A program made the translations under genes and the position numbers. From Candidatus Hydrogenedentota bacterium (lineage in GTDB: Bacteria > Hydrogenedentota > Hydrogenedentia > Hydrogenedentales > JAGMZX01), in contig JAKQEQ010000073.1 in the NCBI GenBank assembly GCA_029556545.1, forward strand, positions 1 to 64,000: a stretch of 64,000 bases of DNA, in the 5' to 3' direction. Positions 53,145 through 60,262 of this stretch are shown here, one piece after another. The notes beneath the pieces were generated by a model. That model worked only from the letters and a program-made list of their open reading frames with translations. It was not told the DNA's origin and ran no database searches. Each line of letters starts with the position of its first letter. The stretch's first letter is position 1.

Positions 53145-54016
53145 GTGGCGCTCTGGACTCCGTTGGGGGCTGAGAGCAGATCGCGAATCCGCAGATCCAG
53201 TTGAAGGAAGAAAGGGCGCACATCCGGAAGGGATTCCACGGCCATGCAGCCGCGAGAATAGGCCTCCGCGATACGCCGGTCATCGGGAATCTCGATCAGA
53301 ATCGGGATTTCCTCGCGTTGGCAGTAGTCGGTTACGCGGTCATCGCCAATATCGCAACGGTTGACCACGACGCCAAACGGGATGCCGATCTGCCGAACCG
53401 TGTCCACGGCAAGCGTCAGGTCGTGCAGGCCGAAGGGGGTCGGCTCGGTGACCAAAACGACAAAGTCGCTGTCTTTGACGGCGGCAATCACGGGACACGA
53501 GGTTCCAGGCGGGGCATCGAGAATTACGGTGCCTTCGGACGGAGATGCGGCCTTGGCCGCGCGAATGAGCGGGGGCGACATTGCCACGCCGATCTTCAAG
53601 CGTCCCTGAACGAAGCAGATATCGTTTGCGCGGCCTGTCTCGACCACGCCGATTTCGTGGTCGCATTCCGATATCGCATGTTCCGGACATGCCAGCATGC
53701 ACCCGCCGCAACCGTGGCACAGTTCCGTAAACACGAGCACTCTGCCTTTCACGCAGGCCAGCGCGTTATAACGGCACGCGGTTACGCATCGTGCGCAGCC
53801 GGTACATTTCTCTTTGTCCACTATGGGAACCGGAATGGCGACGCTGTTCGCGGCGGTGATGGCGGGCTTCAAGAATATATGGCCGTTCGGCTCTTCAACG
53901 TCGCAATCGACGTAGGCAACAGGGCCCTCCATGACCGCCGCGAGGTTCACGGCAATTGTGGTTTTTCCCGTGCCGCCTTTACCGGAGGCAATGGCAATGA
54001 TTCGTCGTTCACGCAT
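53141..54016 (-). CDS. Ferredoxin-MinD-type ATPase with two [4Fe-4S] motifs
   Basis: 291 residues, ATG at 54016. IAIASGKGGTGKTTIAVNLA (deviant Walker A), DCDVEEPNGHIFLKP, two ferredoxin motifs CTGCARCVTAC and CHGCGGCMLACP, then ILDAPPGTSCPVIAAVK and VLVTEPTPFGLHDLTL. Standard two-cluster form, partner of the three-motif protein at 51130. In Desulfovibrio the corresponding pair belongs to the ORP complex, linked to division-site placement. The start overlaps the methyltransferase stop by eight bases. Confidence 0.92.
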   Translation of the reverse strand: MRERRIIAIASGKGGTGKTTIAVNLAAVMEGPVAYVDCDVEEPNGHIFLKPAITAANSVAIPVPIVDKEKCTGCARCVTACRYNALACVKGRVLVFTELCHGCGGCMLACPEHAISECDHEIGVVETGRANDICFVQGRLKIGVAMSPPLIRAAKAASPSEGTVILDAPPGTSCPVIAAVKDSDFVVLVTEPTPFGLHDLTLAVDTVRQIGIPFGVVVNRCDIGDDRVTDYCQREEIPILIEIPDDRRIAEAYSRGCMAVESLPDVRPFFLQLDLRIRDLLSAPNGVQSAT

Positions 54017-54671
54017 GGACTGATTTCCTGAAGCAATGGATGCCTGCAAAACGAAAACCAAATCGAGTAAACACGAATAGACCGGTGGAAGCGACCGCGG
54101 CGTGGATGTCCGCTCTGCTCATGTGATGATCGCTGACCGTAAGCAGACCGCGTGGTCCGGTCAGACGATATATTTCGGCAAGTACGCTCGCAGGGTCCGG
54201 CAGTTCGTGTAGAACGTCATAGACTATGGCCACGTCGACAGTGCCGGGCGGGATGTGGTCCAAGTCGGTCGCCATGAGCGTTGTGATATTTGTGAATTTC
54301 TTTCTTGTCATTGTGTGGCGAACGGCGGCCAAGGCAAGCGGATTCACGTCGATCGCGAAAACTCGGCCCTCCGGTCCCACTATCTCGGCCGCCGCGATGG
54401 AGAACGCGCCGGGGCCGCAACCGAAGTCCAGTACCGTCTGGCTTGGCGTCAGACCGACCTCGTGAAGGATGGCCAAAGGCGGCTGGAACAGGTCTCGGAT
54501 ACGAAAGCCGAGCGCCATGAGCGAGAATGAAAGTCGACCTTGAGGGGCCGCATGCGTCCGGTGATTCCGCTGCCGCCTGATCCTCCGGGCCCTATTTGTG
54601 GAACCATTTCCGCGTGCGTTGTTCTCGTTTTCAAGGCGCGGAACGCGCGTGCTGGGCCTTATTTCATTCAT
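54009..54671 (-). CDS. Class I SAM-dependent methyltransferase
   Basis: 220 residues, ATG at 54671 nine bases after GGAGG. The family core starts at MALGFRIRDLFQPPLAILHE, followed by motif I VLDFGCGPGAFSIAAAE, motif II VFAIDVNPLALAAV, and VDVAIVYDVLHELPDPASVL. The first 50 residues (Arg/Asn-rich) are not conserved and may be mis-included. Related methyltransferases accompany Fe-S/MinD clusters; they could modify a cofactor precursor or a metalloid, but the substrate is unknown. Confidence 0.85.
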   Translation of the reverse strand: MNEIRPSTRVPRLENENNARGNGSTNRARRIRRQRNHRTHAAPQGRLSFSLMALGFRIRDLFQPPLAILHEVGLTPSQTVLDFGCGPGAFSIAAAEIVGPEGRVFAIDVNPLALAAVRHTMTRKKFTNITTLMATDLDHIPPGTVDVAIVYDVLHELPDPASVLAEIYRLTGPRGLLTVSDHHMSRADIHAAVASTGLFVFTRFGFRFAGIHCFRKSVHA

Positions 54672-54736
54672 GCTTGAGCGCCTCCACGCATACTTGAGGT
54701 TAAGAATATCGCCATTTGCGGACCGTGGCCTTTCAC

Positions 54737-56764
54737 CTAGACGCGCTTGTCGAGCAGTGAGACGCCCTCGAAATCCGAAGGGACGTCCGCCCCGAGATAC
54801 GCAAGTGTAGTGACTCCTATGTCGATTATCGCCGGACCCTCGACCAATGGGCTGTTTGAGAAGAGTATCCCCGGTGTCCCGGCGACATCCGAAGCGGCGT
54901 GGTCGCCGCTCCACTTGTCGTCGTTCAACGAAATGACTTCCGCGGGCGCGGCTCCCGCGGCGGAGGTCTTATCCGTCTGATACCCTTCCGCGTAACCTAA
55001 CTGGAGGTCCGGCGCGTCGTGAGCCGCGTCGCCGCGATAGGCTTCCTCTCGCGTGTAGACTGCGCGGAAAATTCGCACATTGGACTCCTTATCCGTGGCC
55101 GCCAGGAGCCTGTCGCGGATTTCCGCTCTCAGGGCGGGCGCGTCTTCCGGAGAAACGGCGCCTTGTCCTTCACGTCCCTTGATGTTGAGGTAAATGCTTC
55201 CCAGTCCGAGGCCGTAGGCCCTGGTCCGGGACCAGTCGTATTCCGTGAGATACTTGGCGTCGGTGAATGACGTCTCCGCATCGTTCCGGCCCTTCACCGC
55301 GAGATAACCGTTGCGTATGAGCCAGGTGTTGACGCTGAAGCCCTTGCGGAAACTATGGAATCCGTGATCGGAAAGCACCATAAGCAAGTCGTCTTCATTA
55401 AGCGCCTCCATTACCTTTCCGACCGCGGCGTCCATCCGTGCGTAAGTGTCTTCGAGGGCTCTTTGAAAGGCTTTAGCGCTCTTCTCGCTGTAGGTTGGAT
55501 GGCTAACGTCGCGAAAACGCCAGAACATGTGCGCGATGCGGTCGGTGCTTGTCCAGCCGCCAATAAGCAGATCGAAATCGCCGGAGCCCAACTCATCCAG
55601 GATGAGTTTGTCCTGCCAATCCATGGTCGCCCACGCCTCTTCCAGGAAGAGGGCTTCATCAAGTTCCCCCTGTTGCAGCGCCTTCGTGTCATCCGTCCAG
55701 CCGATGGTCTTGAACAACCCGAAGCGGTCCGCCAGTTGGCCCGCATACTCTTCCGGCGCGCTGATGGGCAGATGCGGCTCTTTGGGGTGCATTTGAAGGC
55801 ACGTCATGTACAGCCGTACGCGGGCGCCGGCCTCGAGGACGTGAACGCGGCTGATGGCGCGCACCGCAAACTTCGGGGTTACGGGGAAAGTCCACTCGAT
55901 CCAGTCCGACCATGCATGCTCCGAGAGACTGACAGTCTTGCCCTGGATTCCCAGCGTGATTGCGTGTTGTCCCCGGTCGACAACGACAGTCATGGGTACT
56001 TCCACCGATCGTCTTTCGCGGGGATGGCGAAGACCGGGCACTTGCACCTCCGCTTTGTTCCCCTCGAACTTGAGCGGCAGTCGCATGCCCCCTGGAAGCT
56101 GTTCGGTCTCTGAGAAGGCGTCCGAAAACGCGAGAAAAGTGCTCTGCGTGCCGCGAATATCGGGGACGTCCAGCCCGCAGAGCATCAGGCTTTCCGCGAG
56201 CGGCTCCGGCGGGTAGGCATAGGGAACATTCAACAGCTTGCACCGCACGCCCTGGCGGTTGGCCACTCTCCAGAATGTCTCGCCTTTCCGGTAGTTTACA
56301 TACTCGGCGGGTCGCAACAGGCTTCCGTCCGGAGCGAGTTCGGGGCTCCGCATCGCGCCGAAGCCAAGCCCCGGAATGTAGGTCTCCGGGTTCCGCCGAA
56401 GGAAATCATAGATGCCATGATTCCCCGGCCGCTTGCACGTGGCGAAAGAAGACCATGCCGTCGGCGACTGCGGAGGATTGCTGGACAGCAATCGCCGGTA
56501 GTTGCCTGCGGCCCGCAGGGCACGCAGGTTCGGCAGTTCGCCTGCCCTGAGCATGTCGTCAATGATCGTGGGTTCGACGCCGTCGAAACCTAAGATCACC
56601 ACGCGCCCACGCTTGGCCTTCTCGTGAATACCCGAGACGGCCGCAAAGACCCGTTGATGCTTCTTGACGCCGCCCGAACCGAGCGCCCACGGAGCGAGCG
56701 CCGAAGAAGTTCGCGCAAGAAATGACCGGCGGGTAATTTTGGCGGTAGGCTGGCCGCGTTTCAT
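54737..56764 (-). CDS. Tat-exported alkaline-phosphatase-superfamily phosphodiesterase/phosphatase
   Basis: 675 residues. Twin-arginine signal ITRRSFLARTSSALAPWALG. AP/nucleotide-pyrophosphatase core: VVILGFDGVEPTIIDDML (metal Asp; nucleophile region nearby), SSNPPQSPTAWSSFAT (Ser/Thr nucleophile stretch), GGWTSTDRIAHMFWRF (metal Asp and His), LMVLSDHGFHSFRKG (DH metal pair) and WSGDHAASDVAGTPGILFS (last His). Four-base overlap with the NifX-like gene upstream places it firmly in the same operon, which is odd for a periplasmic enzyme amid cytosolic Fe-S proteins. Substrate unknown. Confidence 0.87.
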   Translation of the reverse strand: MKRGQPTAKITRRSFLARTSSALAPWALGSGGVKKHQRVFAAVSGIHEKAKRGRVVILGFDGVEPTIIDDMLRAGELPNLRALRAAGNYRRLLSSNPPQSPTAWSSFATCKRPGNHGIYDFLRRNPETYIPGLGFGAMRSPELAPDGSLLRPAEYVNYRKGETFWRVANRQGVRCKLLNVPYAYPPEPLAESLMLCGLDVPDIRGTQSTFLAFSDAFSETEQLPGGMRLPLKFEGNKAEVQVPGLRHPRERRSVEVPMTVVVDRGQHAITLGIQGKTVSLSEHAWSDWIEWTFPVTPKFAVRAISRVHVLEAGARVRLYMTCLQMHPKEPHLPISAPEEYAGQLADRFGLFKTIGWTDDTKALQQGELDEALFLEEAWATMDWQDKLILDELGSGDFDLLIGGWTSTDRIAHMFWRFRDVSHPTYSEKSAKAFQRALEDTYARMDAAVGKVMEALNEDDLLMVLSDHGFHSFRKGFSVNTWLIRNGYLAVKGRNDAETSFTDAKYLTEYDWSRTRAYGLGLGSIYLNIKGREGQGAVSPEDAPALRAEIRDRLLAATDKESNVRIFRAVYTREEAYRGDAAHDAPDLQLGYAEGYQTDKTSAAGAAPAEVISLNDDKWSGDHAASDVAGTPGILFSNSPLVEGPAIIDIGVTTLAYLGADVPSDFEGVSLLDKRV

Positions 56765-57123
56765 GTCCAGTGTCCCGCGACATTGGGTGCGTCCGTCGGA
56801 GTCAAGGCGCCCGACTTGAAAGCTTCGATCGCTTCCGAAACCGTGCCTTGCGCGCCGACCATGACTTTGATGCCAGCGGAAGCCAGCGTCCTGAACGCAT
56901 TCGGGCCGCAGTGCCCGGTGATCAGCGCTTCCGCGCCCAGGCGCGATACGGTGTCGGCGGCCTGAATGCCCGCGCCTTGGGCGGCGTTCAGGTTCTGGAC
57001 ATTGTCATGCGCCGACCACGCGCCCGTCTCCGTATCCACAACGATGAGATAGGCCGCGCGTCCGAATCGCGGGTCCACTTGCGCGTCAAGGGATTGGCCC
57101 GACGCCGTAACGACTACTTTCAT
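56761..57123 (-). CDS. NifX/NafY-type cofactor-binding protein (ORP-like)
   Basis: 120 residues, the size of the stand-alone dinitrogenase iron-molybdenum cofactor domain (PF02579): MKVVVTASGQSLDAQVDPRFGR, YLIVVDTETGAWSAHDN, AAQGAGIQAADTVSRLGAEALITGHCGPNAFRTL (residues about 50-80) and GIKVMVGAQGTVSEAIEAF. DVU2108, the orange protein that binds a Mo-Cu-S cluster, belongs to this fold. ATG at 57123, 156 bases after the previous small ORF. Confidence 0.92.
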   Translation of the reverse strand: MKVVVTASGQSLDAQVDPRFGRAAYLIVVDTETGAWSAHDNVQNLNAAQGAGIQAADTVSRLGAEALITGHCGPNAFRTLASAGIKVMVGAQGTVSEAIEAFKSGALTPTDAPNVAGHWT

Positions 57124-57279
57124 GTTTGCCTCCAGTACCGCGAAGTTCTTGCGGCTAAACCTGTTCAGACAGTCGCGGCGCTGTCCGACGCTCGCGCGGT
57201 CTCCGAACTGATCCGAATGAACATCACGCCAAGAAGTCGCGTTGCGTGTTATCTGGGCTATTCTTGCGTGAGACAGCCC

Positions 57280-57396
57280 CTATCTGTGCGGACACTTCTT
57301 CAGCACCATGAACCAGTCAAGGACCTTGGTGCCCGCGCCTGGCTGCTCGACCCGTTCCTTGGCCGTTCCACAGGAACCTGGCGACGGGCCGCTCAC
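57280..57396 (-). CDS. Possible small protein, 38 aa
   Basis: A GTG overlaps the stop of the DUF5320 gene (TAGTG) and opens 38 codons: SGPSPGSCGTAKERV followed by VLDWFMVLKKCPHR, with two cysteines. I do not recognise it. The stop-start overlap and same-strand operon position support it; length and lack of an independent ribosome site count against it. Confidence 0.3.
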   Translation of the reverse strand: MSGPSPGSCGTAKERVEQPGAGTKVLDWFMVLKKCPHR

Positions 57397-57758
57397 TATT
57401 TCTCGGTGTCGGCGCCGGCCGCCAGCGTGTCCAGGCGCTGCCGGATCACGTCGAGTTGCTGCTGAAGCATCTCCGCTTGGCGCTGCAAGAGGACGCGCTC
57501 GGCCTCGCCCGGCGACGCGACGGGAACGGTCGCCGCGCCCCAACCAAAGCGCATCCAACCGGGCAGGCCGGTAGCGTAATACCAATGCCGCCACCCGCGG
57601 CCGCCGCCACCGCCGCCGCGCCCAAATCCGCGTCCCCAGAAACCTCGACCTGGGACCGGATTGGCATATCCCGGCATGTCAAACCCGGCACAACGCCCCG
57701 CGCCGCGCCCCGTCATGGGTCCCGCTCCGAGCGGGCCTGTTCTATCTCCGCCTGGCAT
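57396..57758 (-). CDS. DUF5320-family protein
   Basis: 120 residues. N-terminal signature MPGGDRTGPLGAGPMTGRGAG and RCAGFDMPGY identifies DUF5320, small Gly/Arg/Trp-rich proteins found beside NifX-like and Fe-S genes in anaerobes. The middle is glycine-rich (GRGFGRGGGGGGRGWRHW) and the end is a coiled coil (RQAEMLQQQLDVIRQRLDTL) suited to oligomerisation. Function unknown. Confidence 0.85.
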   Translation of the reverse strand: MPGGDRTGPLGAGPMTGRGAGRCAGFDMPGYANPVPGRGFWGRGFGRGGGGGGRGWRHWYYATGLPGWMRFGWGAATVPVASPGEAERVLLQRQAEMLQQQLDVIRQRLDTLAAGADTEK

Positions 57759-57822
57759 TTCATGTCTCCCTTATTCACGGGCCTCGCCCGTTTGCTGGAT
57801 ACCGCAATACAAACGCCTGGGG

Positions 57823-58074
57823 TCAACCACGGCGCATGGCCACGCCGCACGTGGGACAGGTGACTTGAGCGCACGGCACACCGCGCTCGTGCGGTTGCGA
57901 ATGACCGCATTGCGGACAGACGCATACCCCGCCAAGTCCCGCCGCATTTCCGCCTTGCCGTCCTTGCCCGCCACCTGCTTGGCCTCCGCGCCCGCGGCCT
58001 TGTCCCTGCCCGCCGCCGACGCCGCCGCTACCGCCAGCACGCCCGCCGCCTTTTCCTTTTCCGAATCCAAACAT
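57823..58074 (-). CDS. Gly-rich protein with C-terminal CxxC zinc-ribbon-like motifs
   Basis: 83 residues, ATG at 58074 after GGAG; the start overlaps the stop of the NifX-like gene (TAATG). The first 48 residues are Gly/Arg/Gln low complexity. The last 33 carry CVCPQCGHSQPHERGVPCAQ and CPTCGVAMRR: two CxxC pairs plus a further Cys and His between, a pattern common in small proteins next to ORP/NifX genes. Likely binds zinc or an Fe-S cluster. Confidence 0.82.
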   Translation of the reverse strand: MFGFGKGKGGGRAGGSGGVGGGQGQGRGRGGQAGGGQGRQGGNAAGLGGVCVCPQCGHSQPHERGVPCAQVTCPTCGVAMRRG

Positions 58075-58505
58075 TACTTTTTCTCCAGAGTAGGTCTTAC
58101 TTCGATGACCTCCCTTTGTTGGGCCGGCCCGCAACGGCCGCGTCGCGCGCGCAAGCGCCGCCCGCGGCCGCAACCGCAGCCCGGCATTGAAAACGCCTTG
58201 CTGGGAACGCCGCCCGCGATCACCGCGTCCATAACCTCACCGAACTCACCGGAGACAAACGGAACCAATCGGATACCGGAGGCAGTCACCAAGTCGGCCA
58301 GCGGACGGGAAACCGCGCCGCACACCAGCACCTCAACGCCCAAGGCGCGGAGCCGCGCGACTTTTTCGTGTCCCGAATCGGCCGGCAATTCCTCACTACG
58401 CTGGGAAACGAGGCCGCCCCCGTCGATATCAGCGACCACAAGCGCCCGCGCCGTGTCGAGGACCGGCGATATCCTGCCTTCCCATATGGTCATTGCAACT
58501 TTCAC
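58074..58505 (-). CDS. NifX-type cofactor-binding protein with Cys-rich tail
   Basis: 143 residues. GTG start at 58505, seven bases after AAGGG, gives the normal family start VKVAMTIWEGRISPVLDTA. NifX fold follows: LVVADIDGGGLVSQRSEEL, LRALGVEVLVCGAVSRPLADLV and GEFGEVMDAVIAG. The C-terminus adds a Cys/Arg-rich tail (MPGCGCGRGRRLRARRGRCG). First gene behind the sigma54 promoter. Confidence 0.88.
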   Translation of the reverse strand: MKVAMTIWEGRISPVLDTARALVVADIDGGGLVSQRSEELPADSGHEKVARLRALGVEVLVCGAVSRPLADLVTASGIRLVPFVSGEFGEVMDAVIAGGVPSKAFSMPGCGCGRGRRLRARRGRCGPAQQREVIEVRPTLEKK

Positions 58506-58545
58506 CGTCGAGCCCTTACTGGCAACTTCATGCAAGAAGAGAGAA

Positions 58546-58559
58546 GCAGGAACCATGCC
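58546..58559 (-). promoter_or_regulatory. Sigma54 (-24/-12) promoter of the ORP-like operon
   Basis: On the minus strand GCGGCATGGTTCCTGCTTC contains GG (58559-58558), ten bases, then GC (58547-58546), with GGCAT and CTGCT close to the TGGCAC/TTGCW consensus. Transcription would start near 58534, about 30 bases before the GTG. The neighbouring activator gene and its sites upstream support the call. Confidence 0.65.
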
Positions 58560-58648
58560 GCAGTAGTCAATAGAGGATTAGAACATGTAAGGTATTGAGC
58601 CGCAGGCACTTAATGTTGTAGGCGCGGCCTTGGTATCGCAACACCACA

Positions 58649-58664
58649 GTCGCAATATTGCGAC
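58649..58664. promoter_or_regulatory. Activator-binding palindrome 1 (UAS)
   Basis: GTCGCAATATTGCGAC is a perfect 16-bp palindrome about 90 bases upstream of the -24 element. It shares the TCGCA-N4-TGCGA pattern with the site at 58682; the centres are 32 bp apart, three helical turns. A further half site TCGCA lies at 58637-58641. Confidence 0.7.
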
Positions 58665-58681
58665 TCTATGACGAGACGGGG

Positions 58682-58695
58682 TCGCAATTCTGCGA
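58682..58695. promoter_or_regulatory. Activator-binding palindrome 2 (UAS)
   Basis: TCGCA-ATTC-TGCGA, second copy of the TCGCA-N4-TGCGA site, just past the stop codon of the sigma54 activator gene that probably binds it. Confidence 0.7.
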
Positions 58696-58700
58696 TGCTA

Positions 58701-60092
58701 TTATTGTCCGGGGCGCGCCGTTCGCCCGTCCTCGCGGGGTGGGGAGATACCCAAAGCCCGAATCTTGCGGAATAGGGTGCTCTTATGCATGCCCAATAAT
58801 TGGGCGGCTTCCGTGCGATTCCCGCCGCATTGTTCCAGCGCATTCAGAATTGCCTGCGCTTCCGCGGTCTTCACGGTCTGACCAAATGCGGATACGGAGG
58901 CCGGCGGCATCGAGCGTCGCTTCGCGGCGAGGGATTCCGGCAGACAGCGCGCGCGGATGGAGGCGTCCGGGCAGATCACGAAGGCATGTTCGATGATGTT
59001 CTCCAGTTCGCGAACGTTGCCGGGATAATCATGGGCCATGAGCAGCGCCATGGCCGCCGGGGATACGCCCGCGACGGCGCGTCCCTGCATCTGATTGAAT
59101 CGGTGGATGAAGTGCTCGACTAGCAGGGGGATGTCTTCCTTGCGTTCTCGCAGGGCCGGCAGTTCCAGCCGCACCACGTTGATGCGGTAGTAGAGGTCCC
59201 GCCGAAATTCTCCCTTGGCTACCAAATCCGCGAGGTTCTTGTTGGTCGCCGTGACAACGCGGACATCGGTCTTGATCGACTGCGTGCCGCCGAGCGGTTC
59301 GTACTTCTTTTCCTGGAGCACGCGCAGCAGCCGCACTTGGAGGGCCGCGCTCACGTCTCCGATCTCGTCCAGGAACAAGGTGCCGCCTTTCGCCAGCGCA
59401 AAACGGCCGGGCTTCTCCTTGTCCGCGCCGGTGAAGGCGCCCTCCTTGTATCCAAACAACTCCGATTCGAGCAGGGTATCCGGCAGGGCGCCGCAATTGA
59501 CCGCCACAAACGGCCCGTCCTTTCGGGCGCTCATCGTGTGCAACGCGCGCGCGAGCAGTTCCTTCCCGGTGCCCGTTTCGCCCTCGATGACGACCGTGGC
59601 GTCGCTCGCGGCGATCTGCGGCAACACGTCGAACAACTTTCGCATCGACGCGCTCCGGCTGACCATGTCGCCCACTTCGTACCGTTGCGCAATCTCCTTT
59701 CGCAGCTCCTCGACAAGGCTCAGGTCGCGGAAGGTCTCGACGCCGCCTACGATCTTCCCCTGTGCACTTCGCAGCAGGGCGGTGGACACGCTGATCGGAA
59801 TGCGCCGTCCATTGGCGTCGATGATGAAGGCGGACTTGTTGATAATCGGCTTGCCCGAGTCCATGGTCTGGCGCAGCGCGCATTCGGTCTCGCACATGCT
59901 CGCCCGAAACACCTCGCAGCACCGCCGCCCGATGGCTTCTTCGCGGGGGATTCCGGTGATCTCCTCCGCCGCATGGTTAAACGAGGTCACCCGCCACTCA
60001 TGGTCCACCGTGAAGACACCGTCCGATATGCTTTCCAGAATGATCCGCGTGCTTTCCGGGGGCAAGACGTTCGTTGTTCGTGTTCCGCTCAT
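58701..60092 (-). CDS. PAS-domain sigma54-dependent transcriptional activator
   Basis: 463 residues from the ATG at 60092. An N-terminal PAS domain (ILESISDGVFTVDHEWRVTS) contains a cysteine cluster RRCCEVFRASMCETECAL that could sense redox state or hold an Fe-S cluster. The AAA+ domain has Walker A GETGTGKELLARA, the sigma54-contact loop EGAFTGADKE, Walker B GGTLFLDEIGDV and FRRDLYYRINVV. The Fis-type HTH is at the end (ILNALEQCGGNRTEAAQLLG, MHKSTLFRKI). It matches the type of regulator (DVU2106-like) that controls Desulfovibrio ORP operons. The palindromes behind its stop codon and the sigma54 promoter make the downstream operon its likely target. Confidence 0.93.
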   Translation of the reverse strand: MSGTRTTNVLPPESTRIILESISDGVFTVDHEWRVTSFNHAAEEITGIPREEAIGRRCCEVFRASMCETECALRQTMDSGKPIINKSAFIIDANGRRIPISVSTALLRSAQGKIVGGVETFRDLSLVEELRKEIAQRYEVGDMVSRSASMRKLFDVLPQIAASDATVVIEGETGTGKELLARALHTMSARKDGPFVAVNCGALPDTLLESELFGYKEGAFTGADKEKPGRFALAKGGTLFLDEIGDVSAALQVRLLRVLQEKKYEPLGGTQSIKTDVRVVTATNKNLADLVAKGEFRRDLYYRINVVRLELPALRERKEDIPLLVEHFIHRFNQMQGRAVAGVSPAAMALLMAHDYPGNVRELENIIEHAFVICPDASIRARCLPESLAAKRRSMPPASVSAFGQTVKTAEAQAILNALEQCGGNRTEAAQLLGMHKSTLFRKIRALGISPPREDGRTARPGQ

Positions 60093-60262
60093 ACCGCCGT
60101 AAGAGTAGACGTTACCACGCGGGTGCTTCAAGCAGGGCAGGTTTGTTTTTTCGCGAACGGGGCGTATACTGAAGAAGGGTCGTGACGAAACACGTGTACA
60201 AGTCTGAAAGCCGACAGCGCCTCGCTCCGGCGAGGAGCGGGCGCCGCGCGAGGAGGTGGGCC

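Noticed and set aside
57124-57279. Search for a second sigma54 promoter before the second NifX-like gene
   Set aside because: No GG-N10-GC element found on the minus strand in this gap; read-through from the promoter at 58546 is more economical.
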